Below are positions 53,464-62,540 of a stretch of DNA of 64,000 nucleotides, one piece after another. The position numbers and the translations under genes are program-made. The first letter of the stretch is position 1. Each line of letters begins with the position of its first letter. The stretch covers positions 62,001-126,000 of the forward strand of contig NZ_MDCO01000009.1 in the NCBI RefSeq assembly GCF_001746205.1, given 5' to 3'. Source of the stretch: Brachyspira hampsonii (GTDB lineage Bacteria; Spirochaetota; Brachyspiria; Brachyspirales; Brachyspiraceae). The notes below the pieces were generated by a model. The model was not told the origin of the DNA. It did no database searches and worked only from the letters and a program-made list of their open reading frames with translations.

Positions 53464-53592
53464 TTTGTTCTCCAAGATTTTTATTATTTATTATTATACT
53501 ATTATTGAATAATAAAATCAAATGCATTATGTTTACTTGCGGATATTTTTTTATACTTTATTAAACATAACTTGATAATAAAGTTATATATA

Positions 53593-53621
53593 TTGACTTT
53601 TTGTAAAAAATAATTTATTAT
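53593..53621 (+). promoter_or_regulatory. Promoter of the rpsF-ssb-rpsR operon
   Basis: TTGACT (53593-53598) and TATTAT (53616-53621) are spaced by 17 bases. The leader of about 78 bases to rpsF contains GCTTCT/AGAAGC arms (near 53645 and 53679). These could form an S6:S18-binding hairpin as in other bacteria, though the conserved CCG bulge is not evident. Confidence 0.55.
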
Positions 53622-53705
53622 ATTTTGATTAAAATACATACTTCGCTTCTATAGAGACAAAATTAATACAAACTCAGAGAAGCTTTGTCCAAGGAGTTAA
53701 AAACG

Positions 53706-54053
53706 ATGAGAGAATATGAAATATTATTCGTAACAGAAATCAATGACGCTGTGCATCAAAATGCAAAAGATCATGTAAAAACTATTCTTCAAAATTATAA
53801 TGCTGAAATCTTTAATGAAGCTGATTATGGTATTCATAATTTAAGCTACCCTATTCGTAAAGTTAATCAGGGTAAATTCTATTATTACCATTTTAGATGC
53901 GACGGCAGCAGTTTATCAAGCATTGAAAAAGAACTTCGTTATGAGCTTAGCATATTAAGATTCATAATAGTTCGTTTAGATGAAATCATTCAAAAAAATA
54001 AAAAAGAAAACAATAAAGAAAATCTTAATGAAGAAGCTTCTAAAGAGGCTTAA
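53706..54053 (+). CDS. rpsF: 30S ribosomal protein S6
   Basis: The 115-residue protein begins MREYEILFVTE at ATG 53706, six bases after AAGGAG. The longer frame from a TTG upstream is not supported. It shows the ferredoxin-like fold with YPIRKVNQGKFYYYHF and a charged Asn/Glu/Lys tail. S6 pairs with S18 in the platform of the 30S subunit. First gene of the conserved rpsF-ssb-rpsR operon; rplI does not follow here. Confidence 0.95.
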   Translation: MREYEILFVTEINDAVHQNAKDHVKTILQNYNAEIFNEADYGIHNLSYPIRKVNQGKFYYYHFRCDGSSLSSIEKELRYELSILRFIIVRLDEIIQKNKKENNKENLNEEASKEA

Positions 54054-54065
54054 GCAGGTTTTATT

Positions 54066-54494
54066 ATGGCTACAGATTTTAACAGTGTAACTTTAATAGG
54101 AAGACTTACAGCAGATCCTGTATCTAAATATTTACCTAGCGGAAGTGCTGTTGCTGAGTTTTCTATAGCAAATAATTATTATGTAAGCAGCAAAAATGCT
54201 ACTGAAGTTAATTACTTTGATATTGTTGCTTTTGGAAAAATGGCTGAAACTGTAAGCAAATATCTTACAAAAGGAAAGCAAGTTGCTGTGATGGGTACTT
54301 TAAGACAGGAAAGATGGCAAGATAAAGATACTAATACTGCAAGATCTAAAGTAAGAATCATTATGCAGTCTATGCAGATGCTTGGAACTTCTGCTAATGC
54401 TGCTCCTGGTATGGATACAGCCTATTCTCCTTCTGCTTCTAGCGGAAATGTTGATTTAGGCAGTTTTGAAGATGATGATGAAGTACCATTTTAA
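54066..54494 (+). CDS. ssb: Single-stranded DNA-binding protein
   Basis: The 142-residue protein has an OB-fold domain (NSVTLIGRLTADP, VAEFSIANN, KQVAVMGTLRQERWQD) followed by a short linker and the acidic tip DDDEVPF. That tip recruits repair and replication proteins. It is 12 bases after rpsF in the usual operon order. Confidence 0.95.
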   Translation: MATDFNSVTLIGRLTADPVSKYLPSGSAVAEFSIANNYYVSSKNATEVNYFDIVAFGKMAETVSKYLTKGKQVAVMGTLRQERWQDKDTNTARSKVRIIMQSMQMLGTSANAAPGMDTAYSPSASSGNVDLGSFEDDDEVPF

Positions 54495-54524
54495 TAATTA
54501 ATTCAATTTTTTAGGAGAAAAACA

Positions 54525-54854
54525 ATGGATTTAGAAAATAATAATGTAGAAAATAATAATAACGAAGAAGAGGTGAAAACTAAAGCTGAAAGAAAGCCTC
54601 ATTTCAATAAAGAAGCTAATGAAAAAGACGGAAGAAAAAAATTCTTTAAGAAAAAAGTTTGCTATTTCTGCAAAAATAATATTGATGTTTTAGATTATAA
54701 AGATATCAAATTATTAAAAAGATATGTTAAAGATAGTGGTAAAATTATACCTAAACGCTTAAACGGTACTTGTTCTAAACATCAAAGATTAGTTACTAAA
54801 GCTATTAAAAGAGCTAGAAATATAGCACTTTTACCTTATGAAACTAGATATTAA
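54525..54854 (+). CDS. rpsR: 30S ribosomal protein S18
   Basis: The 109-residue protein has an Asn/Glu-rich N-terminal extension of about 35 residues, longer than usual. The S18 core follows: CYFCKNN, DYKDIKLLKRYV, GKIIPKRLNGTCSKHQR and a final RARNIALLPY. The Cys-x2-Cys plus later Cys-x2-His fits a zinc-binding (C+) form. TTAGGAG precedes the ATG. Last gene of the operon, followed by a terminator. Confidence 0.95.
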   Translation: MDLENNNVENNNNEEEVKTKAERKPHFNKEANEKDGRKKFFKKKVCYFCKNNIDVLDYKDIKLLKRYVKDSGKIIPKRLNGTCSKHQRLVTKAIKRARNIALLPYETRY

Positions 54855-54879
54855 TTTTTACTGAAATATAAAAATTATG

Positions 54880-54911
54880 AAAGCTGCTGTTATTTACGGC
54901 GGCTTTTTTAT
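54880..54911 (+). terminator. Terminator of the rpsF operon
   Basis: AAAGCTGCTGT (54880-54890) pairs with ACGGCGGCTTT (54896-54906) with two U-G wobbles and is followed by T-rich sequence. Confidence 0.85.
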
Positions 54912-55077
54912 TTTAACTCTTTTCTTTTGTAATAAAATATTAATAATTAATAAATATAATAATCTCACTTACATACCTATTAAGCATAATTAAATATAAC
55001 AATTAAATATTTGATATTATAGAAAAAATATTTATAATCCAAAATAATTTAATAACATATGATAAGGAGTTAATTTT

Positions 55078-56028
55078 ATGGAAGTAAAAATGCCTAAAAT
55101 AGCATTAGGAGCTTGGTCTTGGGGAGCAGGTTTAGCAGGAGGCGATCAAGTTTTTGGAAATAGTTTATTTGAAGAGGAATTAAAACCTGTATTTGATAGG
55201 GCAATGTCATTAGGGCTAAATTTATGGGACACTGCTGCTGTTTATGGAGAGGGTACTTCAGAGCGTATATTGGGTAATTTTATTAAAACTTTGTCAAATA
55301 TAGATGATATCATAATCTCAACAAAATTTACTCCTCAAATAGCTGGAAAATCTGATAATCCTATTCAAGAAATGCTTGATGAAAGTAAAAAACGTCTTCA
55401 TACTGACAAAATAGATATTTATTGGATTCATAACCCATTAGACTTTAGAAAATGGATAAATTATATAATACCAATAGCTAAAGATAAACAAGTAAAAAAT
55501 ATAGGGCTTTCAAATTTCAATATGGAACAAATTAAAGAAGCTGAAGAGATACTTGCAAAAGAAGGTTTAAAAATATCAGCTATTCAAAATCATTTTAGTC
55601 TATTAGATAGATTTTCTGAAAACTCTGGTATATTAAAATATTCTAAAGATAAAGGCATTACGTTTTTCTCTTATATGGTTTTAGAACAAGGAGCATTAAC
55701 AGGAAAATATAATATTTCAAATCCATTCAAAAAAGATACTGCGAGAGATAAAGCTTACAATTCTCACTTAAAAGAATTAGAAGCATTGATTGAAGGCTTA
55801 AAAACTGTTGGAAAAAAATATAATGCAAGCCCCGCACAAGTTAGCATTGCTTGGGCTATATCTAAAGGAACATTGCCAATTATCGGAGTTACAAAAGTAC
55901 ATCAAGTTGAAGAAGCAAAAGAGACTATAAATATTATCTTAAAAGAAGATGAAATTAAATATTTAGAAAAATTGGCAGATGATACTAATATAAAAACAGT
56001 AAGAGATTGGGAAGAGAATATGAAATAG
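55078..56028 (+). CDS. Aldo/keto reductase
   Basis: The 316-residue NADPH-dependent oxidoreductase has the family signatures NLWDTAAVYGEGTSE (catalytic Asp and Tyr), the IISTKF strand with the catalytic Lys, DIYWIHNP, the IGLSNFN segment and GTLPIIGVTKV near the C-terminus. Substrate is unknown. AAGGAG lies 8 bases before the ATG. It is followed 72 bases later by a flavoprotein gene, and the pair may act in detoxifying carbonyl or quinone compounds. Confidence 0.92.
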   Translation: MEVKMPKIALGAWSWGAGLAGGDQVFGNSLFEEELKPVFDRAMSLGLNLWDTAAVYGEGTSERILGNFIKTLSNIDDIIISTKFTPQIAGKSDNPIQEMLDESKKRLHTDKIDIYWIHNPLDFRKWINYIIPIAKDKQVKNIGLSNFNMEQIKEAEEILAKEGLKISAIQNHFSLLDRFSENSGILKYSKDKGITFFSYMVLEQGALTGKYNISNPFKKDTARDKAYNSHLKELEALIEGLKTVGKKYNASPAQVSIAWAISKGTLPIIGVTKVHQVEEAKETINIILKEDEIKYLEKLADDTNIKTVRDWEENMK

Positions 56029-56100
56029 TTTTATAATAAATAAAAACTAAAAAATAATGTTTAAATATTAATTTTTATATATTAAAAGAGGTGTTAAAAA

Positions 56101-56679
56101 ATGAAAGTATTAGCTATTAATGGAAGTGCGAGAAAAGATGGAAATACTGCTATTCTTGTAAACATAATATTTGAAGAACTTAACAGAGAAGGAATTGAAA
56201 CCGAAATGATACAATTAGCAAGACAAGTGATAGAACCTTGTAAAGCATGCTGGGGCTGTGCTAAAAAAACTAACTGCGTGCATAGAAATGATAATTTTCA
56301 GGAATATTTTGAGAAGATGAAAAATGCCGATGGCATCATACTAGCATCTCCTGTTTATAGTGCGAATATTTCTTCTAATCTTCAGGCATTTTTAGAGAGG
56401 TCATCTATTATTTCTGATATGCATAGGGATAAAAACTTATTTAAATATAAAGCTGGTGCTTCTGTTTGTGCTTTGAGGAGAGGTGGGGCTTTGAATGCGA
56501 TTGATGCTATGAATCATTTTTTAATTATTCAGGATATGTTTTTAGCAGGATCAAGCTATTGGACTTTTGCTTTTGGTAAAGATATTGAAGATGTAAAAAA
56601 TGATGAAGAAGGAATAAAAACTATAAAAAATCTTGGTGAAAATATGGCTTATTTGATGAAGGCTTTAGATAGAAGATAA
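56101..56679 (+). CDS. Flavodoxin-like NAD(P)H-dependent FMN reductase / iron-sulfur flavoprotein
   Basis: The 192-residue protein has the FMN-phosphate loop INGSARKDGNTA, a CKACWGCAKKTNC cysteine cluster around residues 43-55 and ASPVYSANISSNLQAFLER. This is the pattern of iron-sulfur flavoproteins and related NADPH:FMN reductases. It probably transfers electrons to quinones, nitro compounds or unknown acceptors. AGAGGTG precedes the ATG. Confidence 0.88.
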   Translation: MKVLAINGSARKDGNTAILVNIIFEELNREGIETEMIQLARQVIEPCKACWGCAKKTNCVHRNDNFQEYFEKMKNADGIILASPVYSANISSNLQAFLERSSIISDMHRDKNLFKYKAGASVCALRRGGALNAIDAMNHFLIIQDMFLAGSSYWTFAFGKDIEDVKNDEEGIKTIKNLGENMAYLMKALDRR

Positions 56680-56864
56680 AAAATATCATAGTGTTATTCA
56701 TATATTTTTATTTATTTTAAAATTTTATAATTAAAATAAATTTAGTAGATAAAGTATATAAAAGCATTAGATATGCAAATATATAAATTAAAAAATTCAT
56801 TTCTTCACAAATTATAATTATATTAATAATTTTTAAAAAAATATATAAAATTCTAAAATATCGA

Positions 56865-56892
56865 TTGACAGATAAAAAAATAAATATAAAAT
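56865..56892 (+). promoter_or_regulatory. Promoter of the MFS gene
   Basis: TTGACA (56865-56870) and TAAAAT (56887-56892) are spaced by 16 bases. The predicted start near 56899 favours translation from the ATG at 56930 over the ATG at 56906. Confidence 0.5.
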
Positions 56893-56929
56893 TTACAGCT
56901 AATTAATGAAAAATTGGAGATTATTAAAA

Positions 56930-58090
56930 ATGCCCTTTGCTATATTTATGCTTACTTTTTCTGCATTTGGTATTGGTACAAGTGAATATGTTATAATGGG
57001 GCTTCTCTCTGAAGTGGCCAGAGATTTAAATATAAGCATACCCAAAGCGGGAACTTTAGTTTCAATGTATGCTATGGGGGTTGTTGTAGGTGCTCCTCTG
57101 CTTGCAATACTAACAATGAAGCTTTCAAGAAAAATTACTTTAATCTTTTTGATGATTATGTTTATAGTTGGAAATATTTTATGTGCTTTAGCCCCAAATT
57201 ATAATTTTTTAATGGCAGCTAGAGTGCTTGCTGCATTATGTCATGGAACTTTCTTTGGAATAGCTTCTGTTGTTGCTTCTGATATGGCTGGAGAAAATAA
57301 AAGATCTCAGGCTATTGCGATAGTATTTATGGGTGTAAGTTTAGCAAATATTTTGGGTGTTCCTATAGGCACTCATATAGGAGAGCAGTTTGGCTGGAGG
57401 GCTACTTTTTATCTTGTTAGTGCAATAGGAGTGCTTGCCATATTAGCATTAATTGTATCAATTCCTTCAAAATTGCCTATGCCTAGCGGGGATGTTATCA
57501 GTGAGTTTAAGATATTAAGACATAGAAGAGTTTTTATACCTCTATTATTATCAGTATTAACATCAGCTAGTTTATTTACAATATTTACTTATATAGACCC
57601 TATACTTCAAAAAGTTACTATGGTTAATAAAGAAACTGTTATAAAAGTATTATTTTATATTGGTGCTGGTCTTACTATAGGAACATTTGTAGGAGGAAAA
57701 CTTGGGGATAAGAGTTTGATGAAATCTTTAATTTCAATAATGATTTTAATGATAATAATTCAAATTATAATGCTATATGTAAATACAAAACTTATACCTA
57801 TGATAATAGATTTGATAGCTTGGAGTATAGGAGGATTTGCAATATGTCCTATGCTGCAGTCTTTGGTTGTAGAGCAGGCTAAAGGAGCACCGAATTTGGC
57901 TTCTACATTTAATCAAAGTTCTTTTAATTTGGGAAATGCTATTGGTGCTAAATATGGAGGAATATTAATTTCATTTGGAGTGCAGTATAAAGATTTATCT
58001 ATGTATGCAGCAATAATAATGATTATAGCAATAACTCTCACTTTGTATTTCAGACATTATATTAAGCATAAAGTAAATAATAATAATTAG
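56930..58090 (+). CDS. Major facilitator superfamily transporter (drug/sugar efflux type)
   Basis: The protein has twelve predicted membrane helices of the DHA1/AraJ-like branch: AFGIGTSEYVIMGLLSEVARDL at the start, the motif-A-like region TMKLSRKI, and RVLAALCHGTFFGIASVVASD. It likely exports sugars, arabinose-like compounds or drugs. TTGGAGA lies 10 bases upstream of ATG 56930 and none precedes the ATG at 56906, so the shorter 386-residue form was chosen; the longer form has 394 residues. Confidence 0.88.
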   Translation: MPFAIFMLTFSAFGIGTSEYVIMGLLSEVARDLNISIPKAGTLVSMYAMGVVVGAPLLAILTMKLSRKITLIFLMIMFIVGNILCALAPNYNFLMAARVLAALCHGTFFGIASVVASDMAGENKRSQAIAIVFMGVSLANILGVPIGTHIGEQFGWRATFYLVSAIGVLAILALIVSIPSKLPMPSGDVISEFKILRHRRVFIPLLLSVLTSASLFTIFTYIDPILQKVTMVNKETVIKVLFYIGAGLTIGTFVGGKLGDKSLMKSLISIMILMIIIQIIMLYVNTKLIPMIIDLIAWSIGGFAICPMLQSLVVEQAKGAPNLASTFNQSSFNLGNAIGAKYGGILISFGVQYKDLSMYAAIIMIIAITLTLYFRHYIKHKVNNNN

Positions 58091-58352
58091 ATACTAGATA
58101 ATTTTATCATTTTATATAGAATATTATTTTATAACATTACAAATATATTGATATACTGTATAAATTATTGTTGAGCCTTACAGTATTCTTATTATTTAAT
58201 ATTATAATTGTATCAAAATATGATAATCAAAATAATTTTTTATGAACTCTATTATAAAGATAGTTATTAAAAAATCCACATTTTTTAACAAAATACTAAA
58301 ATAAATGTTATAATATACAAACAAAATATATGATAAAAATGGGACAATAATA

Positions 58353-60089
58353 ATGAATATAAATCAATTAAAATATATTATAATTCTAATTTTTATTACC
58401 GCATGTACTTCTTTAGCTCAAAATAATAATCTTATGAATTTAAATGCATTTGATAGCTTAAATAAAAATGCAGAAATAACTTTTACATTAATTACAAATA
58501 ATAATCAATTAATAGTAAAGGCAAGTATACCAAATAATTATTATGCATATTTAGAGTCAAGCATAGCAAATAAAATACTATTTTTTGCAGACAATAAACA
58601 AATTAATACAATATATCCTAAAGGTGAAAAATATCATGATGACATTATAATAAAAGGCGAACAAGAGTTTATATTAAAAGATGTTGATATAAATAAAATT
58701 AACTTTATAAAATCTAGCTATCAACTATGTTCAGCAAAAGATAATGTATGTCTGCAGCCTCAAAGTAAAGTAATATACGGGGAAGAAATTAATATAATAA
58801 ACAATAATATAACAGAAGAAAAACCAGAAAATGCCAGTTCTATAGAAAATTACATAAAAGGAAGCAATAATATATTTATAACATTGATTTTAATATTTGC
58901 AGCAGGGCTTGCATCTGTACTTTTACCTTGTACTTATCCGTTGCTCTCAATAACAGTGTCTATTTTAGGAACAACAACTAATAACAAAAACAATAAAAAA
59001 TCAAGTGTATTAGCTTCTCTTTTATTTGCATTAGGAGTAATCACAACATATACTCTTTTGGGTACTGTAGTTTCTATTGCTGGATTTGCTTTTCATAAAA
59101 CTATTCTTTTTGGAAGCATTGGATATAATCCTATTGTACTGACTATTTTAGTATTACTATTTTTGTATTTTACTTTTTCAATGGCAGGTTTTTACGAGAT
59201 TAAAGCTCCTAGCTTTTTACAGTCAGCAAAGACAAATGCATACAGCAAAAAAAATCAGTCATTATTTCATAAATATATAATGGGGCTTCTTGCTGGAATA
59301 GTTGCTACGCCTTGTGCTGCTCCTATAATAGCGGTTATTTTAGAAATTGGTTTTCTTAATCCTGTATTTGCAACTTTATACATGGCTGTTTATGCTTTGG
59401 GTTTTGCTTCAGTATTATTTGTTCTTGGTACATTTGCTTCAATACTTACAAAAATGCCTAAAGCTGGAACTTGGATGGTATATGTTAAATATATTTTCAC
59501 TTTCCTAATGATGATAATAAGTTTCTATTATGCTAATATACTTTTTGGAGTTTTGGGCTTTAATAAAATAAGTTATATATTAGCGTCTGTTACAATATTA
59601 GTATTTGCAGTATTAGTTTACATAATAAAAAATAAATCTGCTATGTTAAGTGCCTTAGAATTAAAAACATTTTTTTCTGTAGTCATTATATCAATAGCAT
59701 TAGGATGCACTTACGGATTTATAAAACAAAAAAGCGAAGTTTCAAATACTATATCATACAGTGAAGCATTAGAGCTTTCAAAACAAAACAACAAACCAAT
59801 ACTAATAGATTTCTCTGCTGTTTGGTGTGCTAATTGTTATGAGCTTAAAGATAAAGTATTTGTTAATGAAGAGCTTAAAAAGTTTATAGATGATAATTTA
59901 ATTTTCACTGAAATTGATGTTGATAAATACAAAAATATTTCTGATGAATATAATGTTAAATGGCTTCCTTGGATAATAGTAATAGACAGTGATAAAAACA
60001 TATTATACACAAAGAATTCATTTTCAAGTTTTGATGATGAAATGGCTTTGAGTATAAAAGAAGATTTAGAGAAAATAATTAATAAATAA
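58353..60089 (+). CDS. DsbD-like thiol:disulfide interchange protein
   Basis: The 578-residue protein has a signal/lipobox-like N-terminus (FITAC). A DsbD alpha-like domain follows, with CSAKDNVCLQP near residues 128-138. The eight-helix CcdA/DsbD-beta domain has redox cysteines in LLPCTYPL and TPCAAPI. A C-terminal thioredoxin domain has W-C492-A-N-C495. It should move electrons from cytoplasmic thioredoxin to periplasmic proteins. GGGA lies about 10 bases upstream of the ATG. It is preceded by a 262-base gap with no supported feature. Confidence 0.92.
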   Translation: MNINQLKYIIILIFITACTSLAQNNNLMNLNAFDSLNKNAEITFTLITNNNQLIVKASIPNNYYAYLESSIANKILFFADNKQINTIYPKGEKYHDDIIIKGEQEFILKDVDINKINFIKSSYQLCSAKDNVCLQPQSKVIYGEEINIINNNITEEKPENASSIENYIKGSNNIFITLILIFAAGLASVLLPCTYPLLSITVSILGTTTNNKNNKKSSVLASLLFALGVITTYTLLGTVVSIAGFAFHKTILFGSIGYNPIVLTILVLLFLYFTFSMAGFYEIKAPSFLQSAKTNAYSKKNQSLFHKYIMGLLAGIVATPCAAPIIAVILEIGFLNPVFATLYMAVYALGFASVLFVLGTFASILTKMPKAGTWMVYVKYIFTFLMMIISFYYANILFGVLGFNKISYILASVTILVFAVLVYIIKNKSAMLSALELKTFFSVVIISIALGCTYGFIKQKSEVSNTISYSEALELSKQNNKPILIDFSAVWCANCYELKDKVFVNEELKKFIDDNLIFTEIDVDKYKNISDEYNVKWLPWIIVIDSDKNILYTKNSFSSFDDEMALSIKEDLEKIINK

Positions 60090-60133
60090 ATTTTGTAAAT
60101 ATTTTTTAATCAAGTTTAATTAACCTTATTTAT

Positions 60134-60193
60134 AAGAATTGACAATTAAAAAATATTAGTATATACTGAAAATTATTAAGTTTGTCAATTCTT
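60134..60193. promoter_or_regulatory. Palindromic, divergent promoter-like element
   Basis: AAGAATTGACAA (60134-60145) and TTGTCAATTCTT (60182-60193) are perfect 12-bp inverted arms. On each strand TTGACA is followed 17 bases later by a -10-like box (TATACT on +, TATATA on -) that share the centre. The + arm sequence ATTGACAATTAAAAAATA also occurs at 62468. Confidence 0.6.
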
Positions 60194-60199
60194 TTATTC

Positions 60200-60430
60200 A
60201 ACTTTTTCCGCCGCAAAAAATTGCTGCCAAAGGCACGTTTCTCGAAAGTGCAAGTATAAAATTAATACTACATCATACTAAAATTATCTTACATGTAATA
60301 TAAACTATTAAATTTAAGCACACCTTGCAAAAAGCACGTTTCGTAAAATATATCCTTTCGCAAAACGCATCCGAGTTTATCGATGATATAAGTTCTTTGC
60401 GGCAACAAAAGAAGCAGTGTGCGAGGCAAA
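60200..60430. repeat. GC-rich structured intergenic repeat upstream of the AIPR gene
   Basis: GCCGCAAA (60210-60217) and TTTGCGGC (60396-60403) bound about 190 bases. Their extensions AACTTTTTCC and CTTCTTTTGTT (inverted) resemble the repeat end at 27243. Inside, GCAC-TTTC/GAAA-GTGC forms a hairpin near 60233-60251, and the motif GGCAAAGCCC recurs on the right, as at 29585. No gene is supported. Confidence 0.55.
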
Positions 60431-60471
60431 GCCCTATAAATATTTTTAAATTTATTTTTGATTTTTATATC

Positions 60472-60493
60472 TGTGGTTTTACAAATAACCACA
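60472..60493. other. Perfect hairpin before the AIPR gene
   Basis: TGTGGTT (60472-60478) and AACCACA (60487-60493) flank an 8-base loop. It could be a weak terminator or an operator for the gene at 60597. Confidence 0.45.
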
Positions 60494-60596
60494 CTTTATA
60501 TTAAAAAAGTAAAAAATACAAACTATAGTTCCATTGAAAAATAAATATTATAATTTACAATATTATTGTAGACTAAATAATATAGGGAAATATTTT

Positions 60597-62204
60597 ATGA
60601 ATAAATTAGAAAATCAAATATTAAAAAAACATTTAATAGAACTAAGTAATAAAAAAGAAATTCAAAATTTTTTAGAGCAAAGAAAAATAAAAGGAGATAA
60701 TATAATTCCATATTGTTTTAATATATATACCCTACAAAATTACATAGGAAATTACTCTGTAGAAATATTAAATGATATAACAGATGGTCCAAATGATAAT
60801 AATATAGATATTTTTTATATAGATGATGATGATTATGATGATATAATTATAAATTTATTTCAAGTAAAATATCATAATGATCAAAATTTATCATCAACTA
60901 TAGGATCAAGGGATATAAATGATTTTTTAAATAGTATCAAAAAAATATTCATTGATAAAAAATTAAATAGTGTAAATTTTAATGATTTTTTTTCAAAAAA
61001 ATATAAACAATTTGAAGATTTACCCATTGAAAAAGTGCATTTTAATTTATTTCTTGTTACAAATGGTAATGATATAACAGATTTAGATAAAATTAAATTA
61101 TCAGAATTTCAGGAAGAACATTCTAATTTATTTGAAATAAATGTAATTACTGAATCAAGATTTTTCCTAAATAAAAATAAATTAACCAATAGAACACACA
61201 TTTTAAATTTAAATACAAAAGATTGTATAACTATAAACACAGGTATATTATCATATATAGTTAATGTTAATACATATGAAATTTGTAAATTATATTCAGA
61301 AATTGGAGATGATATTTTAAATAAAAATATAAGAAAATTGTTAAAAACAAGTTTAAATAAAGAAATAGAAAAAAGTATAATAAATGATCCTGAAATGTTT
61401 TGGTATAAAAATAATGGTATATCTATTATATGTAAAAGAGCCGAGAAAAAAACTTTAAAAGGACAAACAATTATGGAATTAGAAGATCCATATATAGTTA
61501 ATGGGGGACAAACAAGTAAAATACTATACAATATTTTTAAAAAAGATGAAACAAATGAAATATTTGTAACTTCTTCTATATTGCTAAGAATATATCAAAC
61601 AACAGATGATCAAAAGATAGAACAAATAGTAATAGGAACAAATAATCAAAACAAAATTACAATGTTTGATTTGAAATCAAATATAAAAAATTTAAAAACA
61701 TTAAAAGAATATTTTGCGATTAAAAATATATCATTAATAATTGAAAGGAATTCTGAAGAAAACTTATTAGAAAAACACATAATATCTGAAAAATTACTTC
61801 AAATATATTGTTCTATATATATGGATATACCACATGAGGCTAAAAGAGCAAAAAATTATTTAGTTAATAAATACTATTCTGAGGTATATAAAAGAGATGA
61901 TATATATAATGATTTATTAATATCTTTTTACATATATGACTGTATAATTGAAAAATACCAAAATTCAAATTACGAACACGTTCCGCATTCTTTGTATTCC
62001 GTTTTATTTTTTATGACAAAAATCTTACCAGAACTAAAAAAAAATTTTGATGAAAATAAAACAATAGAAATATTTAATATTGCTATGGATAAAATTAATA
62101 ACATAGTACAACAATATAGAAATGATAATATAAAAACTTTTACATACACTAATTTTTTTAAATCTCAAAAATCCACAGAAATAATATTAGAATATATCAA
62201 ATGA
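60597..62204 (+). CDS. AIPR family abortive-infection protein
   Basis: The 535-residue protein starts at ATG 60597 behind AGGGA; an upstream TTG at 60534 lacks support. The N-terminal part has a nuclease-like pattern, Asp71 (NNIDIFYI) and Gln89-Val-Lys91 (LFQVKYH). The middle carries the AIPR signature: FWYKNNGISIIC, PYIVNGGQTSKILYN and NNQNKITMFDL. AIPR (PF10592) proteins occur in phage-resistance loci, sometimes next to restriction genes. Here it stands alone. Very high AT and Asn/Ile/Lys content and flanking repeats suggest horizontal transfer. Confidence 0.85.
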   Translation: MNKLENQILKKHLIELSNKKEIQNFLEQRKIKGDNIIPYCFNIYTLQNYIGNYSVEILNDITDGPNDNNIDIFYIDDDDYDDIIINLFQVKYHNDQNLSSTIGSRDINDFLNSIKKIFIDKKLNSVNFNDFFSKKYKQFEDLPIEKVHFNLFLVTNGNDITDLDKIKLSEFQEEHSNLFEINVITESRFFLNKNKLTNRTHILNLNTKDCITINTGILSYIVNVNTYEICKLYSEIGDDILNKNIRKLLKTSLNKEIEKSIINDPEMFWYKNNGISIICKRAEKKTLKGQTIMELEDPYIVNGGQTSKILYNIFKKDETNEIFVTSSILLRIYQTTDDQKIEQIVIGTNNQNKITMFDLKSNIKNLKTLKEYFAIKNISLIIERNSEENLLEKHIISEKLLQIYCSIYMDIPHEAKRAKNYLVNKYYSEVYKRDDIYNDLLISFYIYDCIIEKYQNSNYEHVPHSLYSVLFFMTKILPELKKNFDENKTIEIFNIAMDKINNIVQQYRNDNIKTFTYTNFFKSQKSTEIILEYIK

Positions 62205-62467
62205 TCTTTTAATATGAGGCTTAATCCATCATATTATAAATAATGTAATAATAAAATTATTCATCTCAATAACATTAATGTGATTATTATCCAAATTATA
62301 AATTCACATAAAAAATTATCAACCCACTATATATACCATAATTAGGTAAACAAGTACTAATATACATCATTATAAATTTAATATGAGTTAGTCATGCTAG
62401 ATGTACATCGACAAAGTTCCGCTATGGTGTCGTAATGCATGAAATAGGTAAAAAGAACAACATAAAA
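62205..62467. other. Intergenic region with a nested hairpin
   Basis: CATGC (62393-62397) pairs with GCATG (62437-62441), enclosing the palindrome ATGTACAT and CGACA/TGTCG (62409-62432). The composition is less AT-rich than the flanks. No reading frame is supported. It may be the 3' boundary of the AIPR cassette or a structured RNA. Confidence 0.4.
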
Positions 62468-62468
62468 A

Positions 62469-62497
62469 TTGACAATTAAAAAATAAATTAGTATAAT
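62469..62497 (+). promoter_or_regulatory. Promoter of the ankyrin lipoprotein gene
   Basis: TTGACA (62469-62474) and TATAAT (62492-62497) are spaced by 17 bases, full consensus, 43 bases before the ATG. Its -35 region is repeated at 60138-60155. Confidence 0.75.
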
Positions 62498-62540
62498 GCT
62501 AGAACACTTTTAATATTTAAAAAATAAATAAGGAAAGTTT

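Noticed and set aside
53635-53705. S6:S18-binding leader motif
   Set aside because: A short GCTTCT/AGAAGC pairing exists, but the conserved CCG bulge of the known motif is not visible, so it is mentioned only as a possibility under the promoter.
61109-61531. Minus-strand frame inside the AIPR gene
   Set aside because: It is antisense to conserved AIPR motifs and is typical AT-rich chance coding.
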